Source: Rhexocercosporidium sp. MPI-PUGE-AT-0058 (taxonomy: Eukaryota > Ascomycota > Leotiomycetes > Helotiales). Taken from it: a stretch of DNA of 64,000 nucleotides. The notes under the pieces were generated by a model. The model saw only the letters and a program-made list of their open reading frames with translations. It ran no database searches and was not told where the DNA came from. The DNA is taken from the NCBI GenBank assembly GCA_020746875.1, contig JAGTJL010000010.1, forward strand, positions 1,550,001 to 1,614,000. Direction: 5' to 3'. Position numbers and translations under genes: made by a program. Below are positions 1 through 10,942 of this stretch, one piece after another. Position 1 is the first letter of the stretch. Each line of letters opens with the position of its first letter.

Positions 1-616
1 TGATATACAGTCGTCCACGCACTCATCATTCATGAATTTGGTATGCGATCTCATGGAGGTAACCATTGGGTGTACATGTTTATGTTTGTTTCTCACCCTA
101 GGTAGTGGACCTGAGTTTTGGGATTGCCGCAGGATTGAGGTTTTGCTTTTGCTTTCGCTTTTTGCATATTGGTAGGTAAAAGATTTTGGGATAGACGGAT
201 TGTTGTTTTCGTCAAGGCTGAAGAAGAGCAAGGGATCTTGATGTCAAATGTACATGTCTCCTTTTTCTAGGGGGGATTTGCGTTATATTACCCATCGCTT
301 AAGGTGAGAAAGGAAACCCAGTGTTCGAGTGATATTTATATATACTGCAGTTACTGCAAATTTTGAAAGGCCGTTGCAAACTGTTAGAAAGTTGAAAGCG
401 AGCAGATTGTTTGACTTTAAGATGTTCAGAGCCCTTTTTGTAAACACATCTACAATTAGTGAATACAAGACCACTAAGAGCATCGGCTTCATTTTCAAAC
501 ATCTAGCGTATTCACTAATTATCATAAACTTTGCTCTAGCAAGACCACAAAGATGATCTTAAAATATTCTTGCAGATTGCTCTTGCATCTCGAGCACCAA
601 CATTTCACTGCCCAAG
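1..616. other. Left-edge intergenic region
   Basis: No reading frame here looks coding. The segment is AT-rich and probably holds the downstream region of a gene lying to the left plus the promoter of the gene starting at 617. Confidence 0.4.
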
Positions 617-1813
617 ATGTCAACGCCAACCACCTCCCCAATAGCTATCCAACAAGCTCTGACAATACCTAAACCATCAGCCGCAGATAAAGACTGCCTA
701 CAAACCGTCGTAGATGGGCTCCTCGACGAATTCCACCGTGAAGGTCAAAGAGAAGTCCTCGACCCCAAAAACCACCGCCACATCAGAGTTATAAACCTAT
801 GGAAAACCGTGAAAGCCAAGACAGTCTTCAACATCATCAAGAGATACAGCGACAACAAGCGGCAACCGCAAGTCCTAGGCGTAGAAATCTTCAAAAGCAA
901 CAAGGAGAACGAAGTCACTGCCATCGTCCGTCTCGAGACCGACAAAAGCGCCTTCAAAGCAGCTGAGCGATTCCCCAAGGAGACGGACTGGAAGTGGAAT
1001 AAGGGCTTCAAGGCGAAGATCACCGAGTTAATAACGTTCTGGCTCTTCTGGAGGGACGGATCGATTTCTGAACGGATCACCCCTTTCTGGTTCCATACCA
1101 GATATCCGGATTTCTTTGGCCAGCGGATCGATGATAAGTGGGAGGATCTGCAACCGGGCTGTATCGTTCAGCTTCCTGCTACGGAGCACTTTAAGGCAAA
1201 ATCTGGTGTTTGTGTGGATGTTAGATTGGCGGATATTCGAGGTCATCCTGTCATCATCATCAAAAGACATGGTAATTATCTTGTCAATATCGTCGTGGTT
1301 CGTGTCCCTTAATCTCCCAGTAGAGAGGTGTCACTAATCGTAAAATAGTGTACAACTTTCCATAGTCGAAGCGCAGATAATGTTTTCCGGAGCAGACCGG
1401 AGAAGTTACGAGAGTTTGTCCAGATCGACTCCGTGTCAGGTAGCCGGGACCGACGAAGACAAATGAATGACTGCGAAGGGCCGACTAGTCCTCGAGGCCT
1501 ATTAACGTTTGAGGGAGATTTGTGTCTGCCACGAGGGGGCTACGCCGGCACGATGGTCTACACGACGTCTCTGGAGTCTCTTGCGAGACTGCAAGTGCGC
1601 GGCTTGGAGGATCCTCCGGGAGGGTTCTTGAAATTGTACAACGTGGATTACTTACTCAAGAGAATAAGGGGAGTGGGGGATAATCCTAATGTTGAGTATT
1701 TCACCACCGATGACCCCGACAAGATGCGTAAGGTAATCAGAGGTAAAGAGAATGGACGAGGAATTTTAGCCACGTCAATTTTGAACGATGCGAGATTTGC
1801 CAAATACCTCTAG
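617..1813 (+). CDS. Hypothetical protein, two exons
   Basis: Exon 1 is 617-1297 and exon 2 is 1349-1813, giving about 381 aa. The 51-bp intron (1298-1348) has donor GTTCGT, branch sequence CACTAAT and acceptor TAG; both sides are phase 0, and the second frame is open from 1349 to its stop. I chose the ATG at 617 because it opens the frame after an ATG-poor stretch. The protein is soluble and mixed-charge, with no signal peptide, membrane segment or motif I recognise; the central part is rich in Trp/Phe and Lys. It may be lineage-restricted. I assign no function. Confidence 0.6.
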
Positions 1814-2409
1814 TTGGGATTTCAGGATGCCGATTCAGGAAGCATACGGAGAACAGCCTAGTTGTGGCTGGTTTACCATTTTGGTTGGGTATGAGATGAG
1901 GTTGCAGTGAAGAGATGTCTGGAATTTGGCAGAAGAGCATTTTATAAGCTTTCCTCTTCATCAACTAGGGCTATTTGAAGGCCAATGAAATCCTCTTTTT
2001 TTATTTTTTGTGGAGAAGAAAACCCCACATTTTTGACAGCATAACAAATGCTTGGTTTGAAATGGGAAGGTAAGCACAGCCATGTGTTAATACTTTGCAG
2101 AATAGTTTCGCTTAAGCTAGGGAGGGTGAAGGGTGTGTTTCTTTCGAGAGTTGGACAAAAGAGAAGAGGCGAGTGGATGTCGAGGAATCGATAAGCCGAG
2201 TGCGGACTTTTGCTAGGTTGCTGCGGAAGGAAACCTTGCTTAGGATTTACAGAGAATGAACACACTACTGTTTCGAGACAGCGAGTTTGGGATGGCGGAG
2301 AGTTAGCCAAATAAGAGGAAAGTAGATTCATCAAAGTTTCTTAGAGATCAACAAGTACTGATCCGACTCCTACTGTGTCACTCGAAATGAAAGTTCTCGC
2401 CATCCGTAC
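1814..2409. other. Intergenic region between convergent genes
   Basis: Lies between the 3' ends of the 617 gene and the minus-strand gene ending at 2410. I see no coding signal, repeat or RNA gene. Confidence 0.4.
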
Positions 2410-3132
2410 TTACCAAGAGCTCTCCAACTGCTTCTGACCCAATCTCCTCTGACACTCAGCTACAACCGCCCTCAAAGTTTCCTTCCGTCCCTCACTCGCA
2501 ATCTCCGGAGGTGGCTCTCGAAACACCAATACCTGAACATCCCCAAACGCCTCCATACGACCCATGATCCTCTCAACCCATTTCGCATCATTCTCTGCAC
2601 TCGTAATATGCATATGCATCTTCGTAACCCTTATCTGGAGTCTCACACTCTTCAACAGCAGGAAGTTCTCAGCGAGTGCCCGATATCCCGCCACGACTTT
2701 ATCTTGTTCCTCATCGAAGACAGCCTGGGGGAAGCGATGTTCACTTCCAAAGCTCTGAAAATCTCGGATTTGGAGGTGCGCGATAATCTCAAGAGCGCGA
2801 GGATTGGGATTCCGTAGCCAGGCTATGGAGTATGAGTGTGTGGTGGCAAGGTTATGGAGACCAAATGCGAATTCTGAGAATACTATTGCGAAGGCTTCGG
2901 CGTAGATTTGTTTGTTCACAGTCATTATACATGTTGTTTGATCGGACGGGAGAAGTTGTAGAATCGGTCGATCAAATGTGATCTAGTAGTACAACCAGTC
3001 ATGATGGGAGTTGAACTGGTCTGATACTGAGTTGGCTGGACCCTGCGTTGCGAGAGCTAAGATCAATATCTGGTGGCGGATCTCTGCAGGAAGGCGGAGA
3101 AGCGGTGATAGTAGGGCACTTTTCGAAATCAT
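2410..3132 (-). CDS. F-box-like / DUF7730-type fungal protein, two exons
   Basis: The ATG at 3132-3130 opens a frame whose N-terminus reads LLRLPAEIRHQIL, the F-box-like start of a large family of fungal proteins. It continues with FDRPILQLLPSD and then VNKQIYAEA, the usual second landmark of that family. Exon 1 is 3132-3028 and exon 2 is 2982-2410 if the 45-bp segment 3027-2983 (donor GTATCA, acceptor TAG, phase 0) is an intron; the product is then 225 aa. Without that intron the frame meets an in-frame TAG at 2985-2983, which would make this a pseudogene. Family members are usually uncharacterised, and a substrate-adaptor role in ubiquitin ligation is only inferred from the F-box likeness. 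The order of landmarks makes the family call fairly secure; the intact state is less so. Confidence 0.55.
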
Positions 3133-4047
3133 CTTGCTCTCATTTTTAGCCACGGTGTAACAGAAACGTGCTGTGAATGAAGAGGCTCCTTCTTGTACGT
3201 CGACTTAGGCAGCAAAGACTGGTCACCTCAGAAATGTTAATCTGACATATAAACCACCTGACACGCCAAGACTTGAGCACAGCATGCAATCGCATTCAAG
3301 CTTCAAAGCCACAATGCAACTTAAGCTTCCGCCTCGTAAGTAACCACACTTCCAATTTGTCGCCTAACGAGGATATACTAGAAAGCAATTCGAAATGGGA
3401 GGCTTCACAACCTAACTCGACGTCAGTTTTCTTGGCGCTGACCTCGAGCTTAAGCGAGCCACTAGGAGGCAACTCAATTTCAACCCCAGGGCTGACCTAG
3501 TGCAGTGCAGCTGAACCTACACCCCAAATGTAACAATTAGTTTGTTACACAAGCATTACGTGCCGGCAAACAATATTGTTCCCAGACCAGACATCAGGAA
3601 GTGCAATTGCCCGTGATAGGTGATTTTACAACGCTAGGATACATCTGGAACGAGATGGCTTGCTACTTTAGACCTGAGAATCTCCGTAAGGCTGCAGGAC
3701 AGCCTGTCATATGTGTTTCTAGGTCTGTGCCTCCTATTTGTGTCACATCCTGTGGAGCCAAGCTGTCAGCCCTAGCAAGTTTAGTTTAGGAACTTATCTT
3801 CTCTTGTCTCGCACTTTCCATCTGATGCTTGTTTCTCGTTCCTTTGTTCTTAGTCGCAACTTCTCATCTCATATGTTTTGACCCGAGCCGAATTGACTTG
3901 AAGCGAATTGTTCACCTGCAAATAACCGAACTGTTTGACATCCCCTGCATTCTCAGCCATTAATCTCCTATTTTCTCTCATCCTTTGAGTATCTCTTTAT
4001 ACGGTCCGTTCACCTAAAGCAAGAGAGCCTGGACGAGGACAACCAGA
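3133..4047. other. Intergenic, divergent promoter region
   Basis: Separates two divergently transcribed genes. It holds a 7-bp inverted repeat (TGTAACA at 3529-3535 and TGTTACA at 3543-3549) but no convincing coding frame. CT-rich sequence just before 4048 suits a fungal transcription start. Confidence 0.4.
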
Positions 4048-4776
4048 ATGTCTTCTTCACCCCGCTTCGAAGACAAGACAATGGACTCCCACATCAGCGA
4101 AGACGGCCGCGCAGCATCCATCAAGACATCCACCCCAGTACCCGTCACATCCTCCAAACTCACACCCGGCGTCACAATTCTCTCCCCCACCGCCCTCGCT
4201 GACGTCCGCCGCGCCATCGGTGCTCCTCCCTACCGATTCGAACAACCATCCACAGCATCCCACACCAGAATCCACAAACACATTCCCGACGGCCTCTACA
4301 AATCCACAATCCAAAAGCGCCGGAAAGCTCAATTTTCATACTACTTTACTTCCACTTTATACAATACTTGCCTTGTCCTTCAGATCCTCCTCGGCGCCGC
4401 TCTCACAGCATTAGGATCCTCATCGAACAAGAACGGCACGGCAATTACCATCCTCGCTGCAGCCAACACAGTCAATGCCGGTCTTGTCGCTTTACTTCAT
4501 AATTCAGGCTTGCCTGGCAGGATCAGGAATGATTGGAATGAGTACGACAAGGTCGAGATGTTCTTGATTGAGGTTATGGACTCGGGTATTGTGGAGGAGG
4601 GGATGAGCACAGCGGATGTGATCCAGACTTGTTTTACTAAGTTCTCGAATGCGAGGGCGACGGTTGAGAAGAATAAGCCGAGTTATTATAGTGGTGCCGC
4701 GCCGACAGGACCGGGGGCTGCTGTTGTCGGTACCACGTCACCTGTGCTTGGGATTGGTGCGAGACGTGATGGATAG
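4048..4776 (+). CDS. SLATT_fungal domain two-TM protein
   Basis: Single exon, 242 aa. After a Ser/Thr/Pro-rich N-terminus (1-80) there are two hydrophobic helices at about 104-122 and 131-151, joined by a short SSSNKNG turn. The motif TILAAANTVNAGLVALL followed by GLPGRIRNDW is the signature I associate with the fungal version of the SLATT family (SMODS and SLOG-associating 2TM effector; PF18142, from memory). In bacteria SLATT proteins are proposed membrane effectors of nucleotide-signalling defence systems; the role of the fungal members is not established. No SLOG, nucleotidyltransferase or NLR gene lies next to it: its neighbours are an F-box-like gene and a siderophore transporter. The C-terminus is a helical tail followed by a Gly/Pro-rich end. 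The family call is fairly firm; the function is unknown. Confidence 0.8.
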   Translation: MSSSPRFEDKTMDSHISEDGRAASIKTSTPVPVTSSKLTPGVTILSPTALADVRRAIGAPPYRFEQPSTASHTRIHKHIPDGLYKSTIQKRRKAQFSYYFTSTLYNTCLVLQILLGAALTALGSSSNKNGTAITILAAANTVNAGLVALLHNSGLPGRIRNDWNEYDKVEMFLIEVMDSGIVEEGMSTADVIQTCFTKFSNARATVEKNKPSYYSGAAPTGPGAAVVGTTSPVLGIGARRDG

Positions 4777-5256
4777 ATAGTTGAAGGATGCTGGAGCTGT
4801 GGTTTGCTACTCTGGTGATTTACGGAGTCGGGGGCTTAAAAATTGTGTCAAGTGGATAGTGTTGCTTTTGCCGTGTATGAGAACGGATGGAATGATTGGA
4901 ATAGGGCTCTCGCTTGCACCGTTGTATTGCCTGTTAAGCTAGGTGATCATTGCCAACAAGTTGTAATCGCAACATATCCAAGCTGAGTTTTCTTCTGGGA
5001 AATTCTTGATGACTCTGTTGGTGAGACATCATCTTACATCTTACCTTATTGACATTGAGAAACACTCATTGTATTCGGCGGTGTCCTGACATTCAGATAG
5101 AGCAGCATCAGTCACAGAAAGTTTGTACGGCTTTAGTCAGAGTCCTCAAATGGGAAAGGAATCGTGAAGTCATGTCGCTTCTAAACCGAGATTCATTCTT
5201 AAACCCATATGAATATTTACATCCAACTAGACAGTGTAAGTCAAATCTCCCATGCA
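4777..5256. other. Intergenic region between convergent genes
   Basis: AT-rich shared 3' region of the SLATT gene and the siderophore transporter. No feature seen. Confidence 0.4.
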
Positions 5257-7386
5257 CTACAATACTATCCCCTTGACCTGTCTCAACTCCTTAACCTTAA
5301 AGTCCTTCCACACGGCAATGAACAAAAAGCATGGAACCAGTGTAACAGTCGCCGCAATAGCCAGATACCACATCGCCTCTCCATACGCATGAATAACCGC
5401 ATCCCTCTCAGGTGAACCCATAGGATAGCTCAATTGCACCACCAAACTACCATACAACTCCGCATTCAACGTAGCATTACCCGGCAAAGCACTCTCCAGC
5501 GCAGCAGGAAATTTCTTCGTGTAAATCGCTGTAGCGATCGCAGAACCGATACCACCTCCGACGGACGAGAATAGCCCGATGAGTGCTAACATACTGGCGA
5601 CACCTTCATGTGGTGCTGCGGCCATGACGGCCATCTCTTCACAGATTACTAAACCGCCTCCACCGAATGCGATGAAGATCTGCGTCATGATCACGTAGCC
5701 GATGCCGTAGGATGGTTTGCGAAGGAGTATCATAAGTCCTACACCGAGGATTTGAAGACAAAGATGTGCCATGGCGAGGTACTTGAAGCGGCCGAAGAAG
5801 CGGATCATGCCTGCGAGAATGACGCCCCAGAAGCAGGATCCGATGGAGTAGATGTTCGCTACGTAACCTGTGTTGGTGACTGAGAGACCGTGCACTACTT
5901 GGAGATAGCTGTAGAAATAATTGTCCCAGAGGTAGAAGCTGATGAAGAGGAAGGCGGCGAGCATGCAGGCGCCTAGCACGGAGGGATCCGTTAAGAGTTT
6001 GAAGGGGATGAAGGATTTGGGGGCGAGGAGTTTCTCGTAGAGGGCGAAGGCGATGAGACAGACTCCTCCGATTACGAGCATGGCGATAATCATTGGTGCT
6101 GAGTAGCCTTTCTTTTGGTAGGAGTTTAATGCGATTCCAAGGAGGATGAGGACGAAACCCGCAGAGATGAGAAGGAGGCCGATGACTATGATTGCCAATC
6201 AGTATATTTATCAAGGATATATATGGATTTACTTGCTATCAAACTCCCAGAAGTAATAGCAGATGTTTTGGCCCAGAGTTCTTCCGCTCTTCTCCTTGAC
6301 GTACAGACCAAGACTAGCAGCCTTGCGCTGGTTACGCCAGAGAAGGAAGAGAATAGGCAGAGCAATGACTGGTGTGATGATGGTGTACACTCCGTATCCC
6401 CACCGGAAGCCACTGGTTTCGAGGAAAGATTGAGCGGCTCTAGGACCGATGAAGGTTGTTACGATATATGGCGTGGTCGAGAAAGCAAATACCAGCGCTC
6501 GATTTTTCAGACTCGAGGTATCCGCCATGAATACGTCCAGGACATATGCCATTCCATTGAAGCCCACCCAATAGAAAACTTGAGCTGCAGCGTAGATTTC
6601 GACGTTCTGGCAAGCGGCCATCATAACAAGTCCTGGATGTGTTAGTGAGGAAATTTGTATTTCGTGCCGAGAACATTACCAAGTGTAGCAAACATGGTCA
6701 TCACTTTTCCAAAGTTAGCACCAATCAATAGAGCCTAAGGCAAGGCCGCAAGGCCTAGAACTTGAGACATCAAGTAAAGGAGGCAGGATTTCTACTTACG
6801 TGCGAAACCCTCAGCACGCCCAAGGATATTGATGAATTTCGCGGTAGGTAGCTTAAAAACGCCCCCGACAATGCTGGAGACGATTCCAGTTGTTGCAGTC
6901 AACGGCAATAGGGCGAAAGAAGAGGTGACATAGTAGCTCAGATTGAACTGTGTTTGTTGTTGCATCTGAAGATGTGGTCAGCAAACGATGTTAATGGCTA
7001 TCCCCACGATCAAGCTCTCTGGTAATTAAAGGATGGACGTGTACCTACCGAAACAACAAAGAATACTAGCAATACGCTGGAGAAAGTATTAGCTAGAAAA
7101 CCGCGATTGTGGAGGGTAAGTGAACTTACAAAGCGTAGGCCACGTATAACTCCTTCTTAGTCCAGGTGAGGGTAATAGCTTCGATCTTCTTCACACCAGC
7201 TTCGATACTCGGACTTGGGACTTCTTCGAGAGCATTCACGTCATCACTTGGTACAGCACTCTTCTCCCCAACAGCTGCTCTGTTGTGCTTCTCGCTGGCA
7301 AACTCTGAATCGTCAGGTCCAGTCGGCGTTCCAATAGCCAGATCCCCTGCGAGCTCATTTCGCTTTCCGAGGTTTGAGAACTTCAT
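5257..7386 (-). CDS. MFS siderophore-iron transporter, six exons
   Basis: Exons on the minus strand: 7386-7130, 7076-7049, 6965-6800, 6703-6680, 6632-6237, 6185-5257, joining in frame to 599 aa, the usual family length (about 600). After a hydrophilic N-terminus the sequence follows the siderochrome transporter branch of the major facilitator superfamily: INILGRAEGF, then MMAACQNVEIYAAAQVFYWV, DVFMADTSSLKNRAL and SGFRWGYGVYTI, plus many membrane helices. Such proteins import ferric siderophore chelates across the plasma or vesicle membrane. Exon 4 is only 24 nt (acceptor AAAAG after branch GCTAAC, donor GTAATG). The intron 6236-6186 starts with GC (GCAAGT...CATAG); the canonical GT four bases further would break the frame. 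No siderophore synthetase is nearby, so the gene stands alone. The substrate is not predictable. Confidence 0.9.
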
Positions 7387-10300
7387 GTTGACGGCTGCTT
7401 TCGAATCGTGAAAGCTGTGTACCGGCGATATAATAAAAACAACAGGATCTCAAGGAGCGCATGCTCGGCTTTGTATTGAGAACCTACATACCAGGTAGCT
7501 ACTGGTAGCACCGGTGGCACCGAGCACTAGGGCGTTAAAACTTTTGAAAGGTGACATCCACCAGAGCTTGGAAGTGGGGAGTCTTTCACGATTCTCTCCA
7601 CTCACTTGCATCGCAGCATTCAGGCTAGGGGGTCTTGTCCACTTCAAGCATTCCGGAGATGCAAAGACAGGGAAGTTCTGCGCGCCGGTTCGGACCCATG
7701 GACATGTGGCTTCCAGACGGAGACATGGAGGCGTTAGAGATCCTTGGAAGAGCGTCTTTTTGGCTGAGATGGCTTGAAAATCAAATCATCTGATAAGATC
7801 GAAGCTTCCATCAGATTAGATTCGGCAGTGTGAGGTTTCTTCCAACGCCTCATGGGGCACAGCTTCACCTGAGAAGAATGGGGGTTACAAACCAGATTGA
7901 ATTAGCTCGGCCTTCTCGGACTACCGAGCTTCAAAATCCAGATTCTCGCCAGTCAGCGAACAAGAACCCCTACAGTGAGGCAATAGTGATAGGCAAGCTC
8001 CAAAAAGGTGGACCTAGGAAACATTTCTCGGGTTCTGGAAAAGTCAGATGGCCTTGGCGATAGTCTGAGATGGACTGTCGACAGGGTTGTTTGATCAGAT
8101 AAACACAAGCGCTAGCTACTTGCGTCCTACTTAAGTACACGCTCTCCATTCCTGCGTTTGCGTCGCCATGGGTACAACAGAAAATGTGTTATTTGACGCT
8201 CATTGGCTGAGAGATCGAATTTCGCGAACAGAGGGGGCTCCGGGCACCGAGGAAACTGGCCAAAGCCTTTTCTCTCACTAGGAAGTTGTCCTTTAAGGCT
8301 CTCCATCATCGGATCTTTCTCGACATCTGAAGTGGGCCAGTCTCGCAGTTTTGAAGAACTCGGGCTAACCCGGAGATGAATATCGGAGAGGGTACGTACC
8401 ACTTGTTACGTTATAGTTTATCTGATTGAGGATTATTAGCGCGAGATAAGATCATCACTAGATCAGATTAGATTGCCGAGGGATCTACTAAAGCTTTAGT
8501 CCTATAGTAAATTTCTCGCAGGTTCGAGATTAGGGTCTAAACGCTTAGGTTCGCTGGACTAGGATCGAAAGCCGAATAGGACAGAATCGATTATTCAAAT
8601 CCACCCGCTCTCGGTCATAAACATTGAGTAGCCCGATCATTGTATTAGCACCAGCGGCTTGTTCAAGGTGCTTCGACAACCAACAATTCGAGCCATCTGG
8701 CCGGGTAGAACTTAATGAGAAAAAATCAGGTAGAATCTTGCATTCCGTAGTCTATATTATGCAAGTAAGTCCAATAGCAAGCCGAGGCTTACGAAAAGAG
8801 CTAGAAAAGAAAGTCAAGTACTTAGGTCTGCGAACGGCTTTCTAGGGCCAGCCATAGTTAGGTCTAATAATTTCAGCTCACATCCGTCTCTGTTGGCTCG
8901 AATTTCTCTGCCTTTTGCTGGGCACCTCTGGCCATTGTGTCGTGGTATAGTAGACTCTATATAATAAGTTAAGGATAAACTTCCCGACACCTTAGAGTCG
9001 ACTCATGGAGTTGGGCAGTCTGCTCTCTTGAAGCTGCTGTTAGAGGGTTCTCGATGTGCCTAAATGATCAAGACCGAAAGAGTGCGAAATTCCGCAAAAC
9101 TCTGCTAATACTGGCTAACTTAGTAGCAACGCTGTTGATGTCGCATAAATACCACATAATTTAAGGGAAAAGATACTCTTGTCGGCATGTTCTGAAGAAA
9201 TGCCAAGATCGGACTCTGGCAAACTGACCAAAACGGAGAGACAACGGAGCGGAGAGCAGACCCATAACATTAGCCGGATTCTAGCCAAGGATACTGGCAG
9301 ACCATGGCCAACGCAAACATGGGACTCCAACTTCTGGATTTACAGTTTCTTGTCCTACAGTGCTTCAGAGTTTCGCAGTCCGATCGATGATCCGCAAATA
9401 GGCGATAAAGCCAATCTCAGCCGCGCGAAAACCAAGTGGGATATTGAAAGCACAGTTTGCGACAGCAACCTATATGTTTGTGCGTGTAGGATCTCGATGT
9501 CAAAGTCGAACCGACTGACAAGGTGAGAATATTCTAGCAATGTGTTAAAAAGCTTACCAGTCAAGTCACATCCCAAGAGGGAGCCAAGAATGCATCAAAC
9601 GTCAAAGCCACGCGAGCGCCATCAAAATATTGCAAGTAAAGCGATGCACTCATCTAGGACTAATGTATAGGAACAGTTGTCTTTTCTGAAATCATCTAAG
9701 GAACTCCATCCTGCAAGGGCTTTGAATTGACTTGCTCGGAAGGCAACTTAGACATCCTTGGGTTTTTGTCAAAGTCTGAGAACTGGGAAGTTCAGAAGGG
9801 ATCTCGAAAAGATATTATTTGTGTCACAAAACATCTTGATTCTTGATAGTAAGGTAGCCCCAAAGATCAAGAAAGTTGCCTGCTTTTTACAACCAAGCGA
9901 AGGAGTACTGAGCCTCAGAGCGCTGTTTCTCAGAGGAAAGGTTCTAGGAAGAGACATTGAGATCAGTTATCGAGCTAGATTTAACATAATTAATCGAAAA
10001 GAAAAAGTAGGCGCGGTGGTATAAAATATTAGGAGGAAGATGCTGGAATATAGCATGCTCGAGAAGGCTGAGGCGTTGTCTATCTAGGAAAATCAATATA
10101 ACATAATATAACGAACACGGAATCGTTCCTCAATCGTTTGGGAAACGGCACACAGGCTATCTATATGGAACCATACTGTCTGTCTCTTTGCTTTGACCTC
10201 GAAAATGCGATGTGCAACAAAAGGTCAGCAAGTCAAGGATCCCCTACTGATTTTTGGCACTTTCTCGCTTGGCTGAATAGGGAGGTGGAAGATGGCTAAT

Positions 10301-10942
10301 TTTGGAGATCGATATAGCCTGGAGCTTTCTCATCTTACTGTAACATGAAAAGAATGGGAAATATCATAGAAACGCGTAAGCCATAGGTGTCTCGCAGCAC
10401 CTATGTCGTGTAAACAACTCTCAATCAGAAAGCTAGTTTATTTTGACTCCTCAATCCTCCCTGACGAATAAGCGAAGGGCCCAAGTCGACTTATTATCAC
10501 TGCGACGCAAAGCCGAGTCAAGACTTGTGTATTACCAGAATCAAAGAACATGTGGAGATATCCCAAAGGAATACCCACGGATCGAGGGAAAGAATTACTT
10601 CCAATGTGTGCCTCACAGGATAGTAAGCAAGATATTCTCATGAGATCACACGTGCAACCGTGAACCCACCCCGCTGAAACAAGGTCGAACCTCGGCTCTC
10701 CGCGTTTCAATCAACAACAACCGACGGAGCCTCGCAAACCCCAACTTCTCCTCCATTTCTACCCCACAGGACTAGCAGTACAAGTAAGAACTACTGCACC
10801 TCTATCTTTCGTAAGTAAATTTCTCAGATATCTACAGGGGAAAGTTTATTTCACATCTTTCTTTCCTTAATCCAACCCAGCCTCATCGAACCTCATAACA
10901 CAGAACACGCAAAGTTGTGTCTCTAATTGGACACCCGCAACC
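7387..10942. other. Gene-free stretch, possibly decayed
   Basis: About 3.5 kb without a believable gene. Open frames are short and lack family motifs or good splice context. Parts such as 8400-8900 are rich in TA, CTA and TTAGG-like words, as in mutated transposon remnants, and 8995-9004 is a GAGTCGACTC palindrome. I could not identify terminal repeats or an element family. The last 200 bp are CT-rich and presumably carry the promoter of the gene at 10943. Confidence 0.35.

Noticed and set aside
9179..9526. 115-residue plus-strand frame
   Set aside because: Composition looks random, no splice context and no family feature.
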